Assembly (NCBI GenBank): GCA_000442125.1 | Contig: KE546972.1 | Location: 1,076,022 to 1,140,021, forward strand | Source of the DNA: Opeltia flavorubescens | Taxonomy: Eukaryota > Ascomycota > Lecanoromycetes > Teloschistales > Teloschistaceae | DNA: 64,000 nt | Reading direction: 5' to 3' | Shown here: positions 55,943-64,000 of the stretch, one piece after another | Numbering within the stretch: the first letter of the stretch is position 1 | Layout: every line of letters begins with the position of its first letter | Notes under the pieces: generated by a model | The model's input: only the letters and a program-made list of their open reading frames with translations | Database searches by the model: none | Told to the model about the DNA's origin: nothing | Program-made: the position numbers and the translations under genes

Positions 55943-56155
55943 TATTAGGCTAGAGGCCTAGCGGATATAAAGTTTATAGAAGATAGGGCTATATTTAATA
56001 TAAATAGCGTCTATATTTAATAAAAACCCTACGGGTTTTAGGCTATTAATTCTTTAATAATTAGTTCTACTATTATTTAAATAGACGTCTTCTATATTCT
56101 ATTACGCAGCTCCGTTAACCCGAGGTTCGCAGGCTGCTTGCCTAGCGACCTTATA
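55943..56155 (+). repeat. 3' LTR of CHR copy 3 (213 bp)
   Basis: This is the best-preserved end of the family LTR in the window, with CCCGAGGTTCGCAGGC and GCGACCTTATA readable. It is preceded by a purine-rich tract (about 55926-55940), the expected polypurine tract position for plus-strand coding. Confidence 0.93.
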
Positions 56156-56863
56156 ATAATATTAAAGTTTTTAAAAAATTAAAAACGATTTTTTATTAAT
56201 TTTATTAGTTTTTTTTATTATATTTTTTTTATTAATAATAGACTAGATTAGAACTAGCCCCGGACTAGTCTATTATATATTTTAACGCTAATATCTAGCT
56301 TAAAGCCGCCGGGGCTAAAAAGCTAGTTTTCTATTTTACCGATATAATTAACGTTTTAAAAGTTTATTATAAATATACAATAATAGATATTCCTAGAAAT
56401 TTAAATATTTTTTTAGTTTTTATTATTGCTAGTTTTATTTATTAATAAACTAGAGTTTATTTTATTTTAAAAATTAAAATTTATATATTTAGAATATTAT
56501 TAATAAGTTTATTAATATTATTATTTAATAATAAAAATATATTTATTTATAACTATAATTTAATTATAAGCGTAATATTATTAATTTTATTTTATATTTT
56601 AATCTTATAAAATAACTAAACTATTTTTTATAAAAATAAAAATATTATAATTTAAAAAAAATATTAGAATAAAAAAAGAAAATAAAGAAATAAATATTAA
56701 TAATTATCTAGGGTTTTATTATCGTTTATATAAAATTATATATAAATAATATATTTATTAATACTTAAAAAATTATAAATATTAAAAGAAATTTTTTTAA
56801 TTATATAAACCTTTTTTTTAATAGTATAATATAGCGATATAATACTTTAACCGAAATTATATA

Positions 56864-59800
56864 ACGTATTATAAGTATTATTATATATAGCAGCTCTATA
56901 TACTATATATATTATTACTAATAGTAACTAGAAGCGGCGATTACCGCCTGTATTTAAACTACTAATAGTAGTAACTTTTTCGATAGATCAATTAATATAT
57001 TTATATATAATATATTCAAGCTTTATTACTAATAAATAGTAGTAATTAAAAGTATATAAGATTAAATAATATTATCTTTTCCTTATATAATTAACCAGTC
57101 TTTATAAATACTAGTTATTATTAAACCAGTCCTCCGGGTATAAATTTTTTTTTTTTATTTATTAATTTACTTAACCTATTTAATTAAATCTATTAGTCTA
57201 ATAATATAATATATTCGTTAATTTATTTAACCTATTTAAATTATTATTCTAATAGTATCTATTTTACTAGGTACTATAATATTTACTATATTACTAGCGT
57301 ATTAATTTACTACTTTTTGATTTATAAATTACGCTTATATAACTAATATTATACTAGAAATATATAATATAATAGCCTATATTACTATAAAATATTGTTA
57401 CTCCGGTAAAAAATAATAACTCGGCGAGAATTTAATAAAAAGATTTAATAGATAAAAAAGCCGTTTAATAATATTTAAATATACTTTTAATTAATTTAAT
57501 AACTAGGTTTTTAAATATATATCTTTTAATTACATAATTAAAGACTTTAATAATAGAATATAAAATATTTTAGCGTATTTTTTAAATCCGATTTTAAAAT
57601 CGAGTATAATTAGTAAAAATAATTATAAAATAAACTATAATAGTTTAAACTCTAATAATTAAAGAAATAAATTTAAAATAATTAAAAAAATATTAAAACT
57701 ATTAATAAAAATACTTAAAAAATTATTAAAATTTAAAAAAAGTATATTTTACTTTAAATAGAAAATAAATTAAATAATATAAATCTTTTAATAAATATAA
57801 CGGACAATAATAATAACTAGAATATTTAAAATTTAAAATTTTATTAGGCTTAATAATAGTAAATATCCTTTATTATTACTAATAATATAATAATATTATA
57901 ATAGCAATAATAATAAAATAATAATTAGAAATTATAAATAAATAATATAATATTAATATCTTAATAGCGCTCAAAAAATATCGGTTTTTTTATTTCGAAT
58001 CTTAACGTTCTATCTATTAAAGTTAAAAACGCCTATAATATTTATTATAATATCTTTAGATTTACAAATCGTTTGAAAATTAAAGTAATAATAATAAATA
58101 TTATAATAATTATAAAGTATTTTAACTCGTACCTATTAGAAGAAATAAATAAATAATATATTAACTAGCTAGTATTAACTATATTTATTAGCCTTTATAA
58201 CGGCCTATTAAAAATAATAAAATAGATAAAAATATAAAAAAAAAGATTTTAGGACTTACTAAATAGGAGTTTATTACTATTAAAGTCTATTCCCTTTATA
58301 ATTTGAAATATTTATTAATAAAAAGACTTTACGGATTTTATATCTAATATTATCCTAAATTTTTAAAACGCTGGTATTATAATAACCGAAAGAATCTAGA
58401 TATTATAAGTATATAAATGTATTAGTAGTTATTTAAAAAAGGATTTATTTTAGTTAATAAAAATATTAATAGTAGCTATATTACTAGAAGAGCTACTTTT
58501 TTAAAATAATATTTAAGACGATATTTATAAATTAAAATAATAGATATAGCTATAATTAAAAAGTAAATAATAATATAATTAAAGTTAGTATAGCTTCTAT
58601 AGAAATAATTTGAATTATAATTATATTAGGAATTGTTATAATAGATATTTAAATTTCTAAAATAATAGGTATAATTCAAGCTATAACTATACTAATAGCT
58701 AGACCTTTAATATAAATAGATTTTTTACTTTTTAGCCCTTTACTTTTAATTAGAACTATAGTAATCACTAATAGTAATTAAATAATTACTACTAGTAACC
58801 TAATAGATATTAGTAAATCTAGATTAAAATTAAAAATAAAAAAATTAATATTATAAATTAATGGCTAAATATAATAAATAAAAAAAAGAGTTATTATAAT
58901 AATTATAGTTGAGACCCGTTTAAATTATAAGAAAACCGTTAAACAATAGTTAGAGCCTATTAATATAAGATTAAAAAGAAGAACGATAATTAAAAAAATT
59001 AAGAGCTATTAAAAGATAGATAATAGTGCTAATTATATAAAGATATATTTAATAATAATACTAAATAGCAAAGGAACTATAATAAGAATTAAATAAAACG
59101 GTTAAATTAATAATAAGTATTATTAGAATAATAGTTAAAATAATATAATTAAAGGATATTTTATAATATTACTTTATATAAAAAAGAAGTTTAAATATAA
59201 AAAATATACTAAATTTTTTTTATTAAATAGAATTTTATATAATTGTATTTATATAAAAGATTATTCTATAAAATTTATAAAAATTAAACTAAACTATTTA
59301 ATTATAATAATTAATAATAAAATATTTATATTAATTTTAACTATTAAAATAATAAAAAAATATATATTTTATAAAAGTCGTTTCTTTATGGTTTTAATAT
59401 ATCTTATATTTTATAGATTAGACTATAATATATATTTCGATATAAAATATACAATAAACTTTATTAATAGAAAATTTTTAATAGTAAACTTATTAAATAG
59501 TATATTAAAGATTTGAATAATTTTAATACTATAATTTTTTTAATATATTAAAAAAGATAAATATAAAGCTAAAAAATATATTATTATCTAAATATATATT
59601 CCTAGAAAGAATAGTAATATTATTTTTATTAGACGCGAGATCTATATTATTAATAATTTAACTATTAACGTTTTAATTAAAATAAATATCTTTAAATTAA
59701 AGAATATATTTATATACTACAGATATAATATAATAATAATAGAAGTATATAAATATTTAAAAATACTAGTTTTTTTATTAATTAAAGGACTAATAATAAA

Positions 59801-61990
59801 GAAAACCGTTTATAGTAAAGAATATATTATAATCCTTTTTTATATTTATATAACTACTTTTATTATTAGCCCTAAACTATATTTACTAAACCTATTAGAT
59901 AATTACACTTTTGATTTCGAATCTAACTTATTAAATTAGCTATTATTTTGTATATATTGTATAAATTAATTAATAAGCTATATATTATAGTTTCAAATAA
60001 TATAGATAAGACTATAATATTACTTAAAAATTAGGATTTAAAATTAATTATTAAGAATAAATATAAAATTAGTAGTTATTATATAATATTTCTAAAAAAA
60101 TAATAAACTCGTTATTAAAGCGCCTAGATACTATATAAATTAACTTTAAAATAATCTTTAACGGCTTATAACAGAACAGCTATTATATTAACCGCCGCTA
60201 TAATAATAGGAGCTACGGAGTCGCTTTATCTAATAGGTATTACTATATAAAGTATATCGATATTTTAAATAGCGATAAATAATATTATTAATAGCCTTTC
60301 TAATCTATATAAATATATAAATAATATTATAATTATTCTAGAAAACGAATAAATAAATATCCTATTAATTAATAGTTAGCGTAAAATATATAACTCAGGC
60401 TATATTAAAATATACTCTTTAAAATAACGCGATAAAAGAATTATTAACAAAACCTTTAATAAATTATATTAATAAGGTTATATAAAATAAATAATATCCG
60501 CTATTTTATTTTTATTTCTATATTTTATTATTTAAAAAAAAGTTAGTAAATAATATAAAAAATAAATAATGTTTAAACATAAAATACTTAATAATATTAT
60601 TATTTCTAATATTTATTTAATATTATTCTAAATAAATATTTTAGCCTAAATTTATAAAATAACAATAATTTTAGTAGTTAATTTTATAAGTTTTTTTTAT
60701 TATTAATAAATTAATTAATATTATAAATACTATTTAATAATTATATAGTATTTTAGATAAAAAATATTTATTATTTTAATAATAAAATACTATAAATTTC
60801 TAATATATATTTAAAAAATAATTTATAAAATATTTCACGTTTTTTATTTATATACGAAAGTATATATAAATAATATCGTTATTATTTTTTTATTATTAGA
60901 AAAGTATTTTAATTATTTATAATCAATATTCTAGTCTTTAAATAGCTGTAACTTATACCTACTACCTAGAATATATTAATTTAGCTATCTAATAATCTAT
61001 TTATTTTGTTAAAAGATTAATATTTTAAAATTTATAATAATTAATAATAAATTTAAGGCTATTTTTAATTTTATATTACTAATAATACTCTATATATTAA
61101 AATAGTATCTCGGTTTTATAAGGTATATAAAATAATATATACCTGATTATATAATAGTAATTAAGCTTTTTTAATTATAAAAAACCTTTTTAAATTAAAT
61201 AATTAAATTTAAGAATATTATTAGAAAAAAAGGAGCTAAAAAAATATAGCTTTTAATATTAATATCGAAGGAAATTAATATTTTTATTTATCTATAATAA
61301 ATCTTTTTTTTTAGTATATTTATATATTTTAAAAAAAAGTTTACTTTATATATAAACTTTAACGCTAATCAAAAGTATTACTTTAATATATATATTTATT
61401 ATATTATAGAATTAATAATAATAGAGTCGAAATAAAAATCTAATTAATTTATATTATTTTTTAATAGACTGCTTATTAATATTAAAATAAATTATTAATT
61501 AATAAAATTTAAAATTATAGATATTATATAGATTATTAAAAAAATTCGCTATATAATCGAAGTATCGTTAAACGTTATAGTTATTTATACTAATTACTCT
61601 ACTGCTATTATTATTATAAAATATCTATTAGTAAATTAAATTTATAATTTATTAATGCTTTAAAATACCTTTAATTATTTCGATTAAATATTCGCTATAA
61701 GTTTAGTAAATCTAATATAGTCCCGGGAACCCTATTAATAAATCCTCAATTTATAAAATAGTATAAGGCTTATATAATCTAATTTATTTAGTTTAATACT
61801 GAATTTAGCGTATATTTAGCTATAGTTTAGCTATTAAATACCGGTTCAGCTATTATTTAATAGATAAACCGTATAGTTAATAGCGTAATAAATTTATACT
61901 ATAATTAATTAATAATTTATAATTATATTATAGAAAAAGTATTTTGAAATACTATTAAAAATATTTATAATTACTAACCTATATATTAAA
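56864..61990 (+). mobile_element. Element Z: Ty3/Gypsy retrotransposon fossil (same lineage as B)
   Basis: This plus-strand element begins right of X copy 2. A probable LTR/leader (about 56864-57150, with a TATATAAGA-like box near 57050) precedes a gag zone (about 57390-58750). RT follows (about 60150-61250, catalytic block near 60875), then RNase H (about 61330-61760), whose end is well kept. The RT-RNase H wording matches element B rather than CHR or X. Integrase and the 3' LTR were not identified; they may lie beyond the window or be displaced by another insertion near 62.1 kb. It is broken many times. The start coordinate is approximate. Confidence 0.7.
60150..61760 (+). mobile_element. 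RT and RNase H region of element Z
   Basis: The plus strand shows the RT catalytic block near 60875, the connection (about 61000-61200), the RNase H core (about 61330-61560) and the closing block with its conserved Lys-Pro-Gly-Lys-type segment at about 61690-61740. This is among the least ambiguous domain traces in the window. It is a fossil only. Confidence 0.8.
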
Positions 61991-64000
61991 ACTAGCGTTA
62001 AAAAGCGATAAATTTTTATATTAATCTGATTAGGTCGAGTTCAAATTAAATTTAACCTAAATCTAGATTATTTATTATCTAATATAATATATATAGGTTT
62101 ATAAATAATATTATATCTTATTTTATTCTATTTTTTCTATTTATTTATTTAATAATTTATTTATATACTTTTTAAATAAGCGATAATATAATTATAATAG
62201 TTATTATTTTAAAAATTTTATAAGGAATACTATAATATTCCTATATTAATAGGTATTTTTTATAATCTATTTATTTGAATATATTTATTAAATAGGCTTT
62301 ATAAATATTATTATTATTATTCTAGCGAGATTTATATTTATATCTATTATATTTACTATTTCAAATAGGCCGTTAATATTTTTATTAGATTTTAAATATT
62401 TATTATCGTCTATATAGAAAATCGATTATATAAATTTTTAATTTCGTTATATCCTAAAATATCTTAAAAATTTAATAATTTAATTTTCTTTTTTTTATAT
62501 ACTATATCTTAAGTATTGATAGTATTTTTAATTATTTAATAGTAAAGATCTATTATTATAAATTTAATATACGCTATTAAAAAAAATTTAATTTATTCAA
62601 TAAAATATAATAAATACTAGCGCTTTTAAATATTTCTATATAATTTAAAGTACGGCCTTTAATATTAGTAATTTCCATATATTATTCTATTTATTATTTA
62701 AAATATATTTATATTCTATCGCGTTAATAGATTGATTGATAAACTTTATTTTTATTATTAAACTTATTTATCGATAATCTTTATATATTAAATCCGTTTT
62801 TATTAAAAAAAAGAGTACTATATAATTATAATATTCTATTATTTAATACTCTAAAAGGATTTTTTATAGTAATTTTTATTAAACGATTTAAATAATTTTA
62901 AATAAATAAAGCTATTAATATTATTTAATTCTAATATTATTACTATTATTCTAGATCTTTTAATATTATATATTACTATTTTTTTAATATAATTAAATAC
63001 CTTTTTTTATTTTAAGAGAAAATTAATCTATTTTTTCTAGATATAAAATTTTTATAATTTAATAAAGTTTAAATTAAATTATTTAAAATTTTTATCTTTA
63101 TAAATTAAAAATTTAGATAACGCTATTTTAAAATTGTTTAAAAACGTTTTTATTCTTTTAACCTTATTATTTCTAATTATAAAGCTTACTACTACTAATA
63201 ATATTTTAAACTAAAATTAATATAAATAATAATTTACGTTATTTTATATTTTATTATATAAAAGAATTATTACCGCTATTAAGTTCTTTAAATTAAAATA
63301 TATTATTATATCTAATAAAAGAAGTATTTAAATAGGTATATTTAATTTATTTGTTTTTATTATTTATAAGAAACTCTATAGTTTTTTATCTAAAATAATA
63401 ATTTTATAATCTTCGTCAATAATAGCTAGTCTAGTATAAAAATAAACGATAAATTAGATTTTTTTATCTTTTTTTTATCCCTTTAAAATTTATAAATATA
63501 TTTAACTATAAATTTCTTTTTAATTTTTATCTAACCTAATTATACTATAATTATCCATTATATTCTACTTTTAAATTATAAAATCCCCTATATAGCTAAA
63601 TATACGGCTTTTTTAATTTTTAAAGATTATTTATTAAAATCGTTTTTATCTACTATAGTTTATATTCCTTTAATATCCGCTATTAATATTTTAGAATATC
63701 TATTTAGAATATTAATATATATAATTACTAACTTTATATCTAAAACTTTTTAATTAATAATTTAAAAGACTTTATTTATTTATTACTAGACTATTTAAAA
63801 AAAAAGTATATAAAATAAAATAAATCTATTTTTAAAATAATAATTATAAAAAGCTAAATTTAAATAATAGGAATATTTAATAAAAAACTTTAATTAGTAT
63901 TAGTTTTTCTTTAAAATATTATAGCTATAATATTTTTAATTAGATTTTAAATTTAATTATTTAGTATTAATTTTTTTTTAATAAAATTATAATAGCTACC
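61991..64000. other. Unassigned RIP-worn sequence at the right edge
   Basis: About 2 kb follows the last recognisable block of element Z. An integrase is expected here if Z continues, but none was recognised in either strand by eye. CG and GC are kept at an intermediate level. A different element may begin near 62.1 kb. Confidence 0.45.

Larger units (their letters stand above)
48783..56155 (+). mobile_element. Chromovirus CHR copy 3 (full-length-looking Ty3/Gypsy fossil)
   Basis: This 7,373-bp element has 213-bp LTRs (48783-48995 and 55943-56155) and target duplication ATAAT (48778-48782 and 56156-56160); the empty site in MITE copy 1 reads ATAAC. It is on the plus strand. Parts are gag (about 49100-50200) ending with a zinc-knuckle trace of C-x2-C-x4-H-x4-C spacing near 50135-50190, protease/linker, RT (about 50950-51650, catalytic block near 51430), RNase H (about 51750-52250), integrase (about 52600-53620), chromodomain (about 53840-53990) and a 1.9-kb tail (54000-55920). 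The chromodomain places it among chromoviruses, which target heterochromatin. It is broken many times. Confidence 0.94.
48341..56346 (-). mobile_element. MITE-like DNA transposon copy 2, split by CHR copy 3
   Basis: The two pieces, 48341-48782 and 56161-56346, together are the reverse complement of MITE copy 1. The right half is most recognisable at 48407-48525 (a GGCCCTATAA start and GCGGCTAGCGCTTA end), and the left half at 56240-56325. Its GC-rich ends have been partly converted, unlike copy 1. The left-end piece (56310-56340) is about 30 bp shorter than copy 1, an internal deletion. The target was a TA inside family X; the empty site is 2948 in X copy 1. No transposase is present. Confidence 0.88.
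47074..56863 (-). mobile_element. Family X Gypsy fossil, copy 2 (split by MITE copy 2 and CHR copy 3)
   Basis: The outer pieces 47074-48340 and 56347-56863 align in order with 1690-2948 and 2949-3463 of X copy 1. They carry the protease/gag side and the 5' end on the minus strand. The RT part is missing at 47074, where the W repeat begins. The insertion point of the MITE corresponds to position 2948 in the uninterrupted copy, which serves as the empty site. It is more A/T-converted than X copy 1. Confidence 0.85.
1..64000. other. RIP-mutated AT-rich heterochromatic block
   Basis: The whole window is extremely AT-rich, with CpA and TpG nearly missing and TpA in great excess. Remaining C and G are mostly in CpG, CpC and CpT. 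This asymmetry is the known signature of repeat-induced point mutation in Pezizomycotina, which hits duplicated DNA. Nearly every recognisable stretch belongs to a repeated element, as expected. Start codons are rare and stop codons are frequent in all six frames, so no host gene can be supported. The statement is qualitative; dinucleotide ratios were not computed. Confidence 0.93.

Noticed and set aside
57045-57060. TATATAAGA-like box as a host promoter
   Set aside because: TATA-like strings are everywhere in this composition. It is only mentioned as a possible part of element Z's LTR, with no downstream host gene.
1-64000. CRISPR arrays, bacterial operons, mitochondrial genome
   Set aside because: No regularly spaced palindromic repeats and no ribosomal or respiratory genes were found. 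The AT bias is explained by RIP on retroelements with target duplications, not by an organelle.
62100-64000. Integrase of element Z
   Set aside because: Position would fit, but no zinc-binding or catalytic block could be recognised on either strand.

Overview
This window looks like one block of constitutive heterochromatin from a filamentous ascomycete (Pezizomycotina). The bases are overwhelmingly A and T. CpA and its complement TpG are almost absent by eye, while TpA is everywhere. The surviving C and G sit mainly in CpG, CpC and CpT. That is the footprint of repeat-induced point mutation (RIP, CpA to TpA), which acts on duplicated DNA in these fungi. ATG is so rare that there is essentially no open frame over 60 codons. 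I find no host protein gene, rRNA or tRNA.

What can be resolved is a stack of nested, dead LTR retrotransposons of the Ty3/Gypsy superfamily plus one small DNA transposon. (1) A chromovirus family here called CHR, 7.38 kb with 213-bp LTRs, has three full-length copies (25636-33015 minus, 37767-45143 minus, 48783-56155 plus) and one half copy (about 3508-14248, minus). (2) Family B/Z is a different Gypsy lineage, recognised by its reverse transcriptase-RNase H order and wording. One complete copy lies at 4048-11888 (minus, 205-bp LTRs), and one plus-strand copy begins near 56.9 kb and is recognisable to about 61.8 kb. (3) Family X is a third Gypsy lineage with two minus-strand copies: 1-3463, cut by the window edge, and a partial copy at 47074-48340 plus 56347-56863. 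(4) Family W is a fourth minus-strand Gypsy with RT near 36.9-37.4 kb, a gag-like zone at 45.1-46.9 kb and a 182-bp LTR-like repeat at 46892-47073 and again at 20621-20800. (5) A TA-targeting, MITE-like DNA transposon has GC-rich ends and two copies (7041-7691 and 48341-56346, the second split by a chromovirus).

The layout is Russian-doll nesting. On the left, the CHR half copy contains element B with a clean 5-bp target duplication, and B contains MITE copy 1. On the right, X copy 2 contains MITE copy 2, which contains CHR copy 3, again with a clean 5-bp duplication. In the middle, CHR copies 1 and 2 lie inside older sequence, part of which is W. Between 14.2 and 25.6 kb and between 33.0 and 36.8 kb lies older or unassigned RIP-worn DNA. 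It includes a 385-bp inverted repeat pair with an 18-bp tandem array, a third less mutated copy of that repeat at 23.6 kb, and a field of short TATAACT repeats.

Nothing here works together as a pathway. The region is best read as a transposon graveyard, possibly pericentromeric or centromeric. The order of insertion and the unequal RIP damage are the main information it holds. All element calls are by eye: LTR and terminal-repeat boundaries and target duplications were read directly, domain calls come from translated similarity, and lineage names beyond Gypsy/chromovirus are left open.
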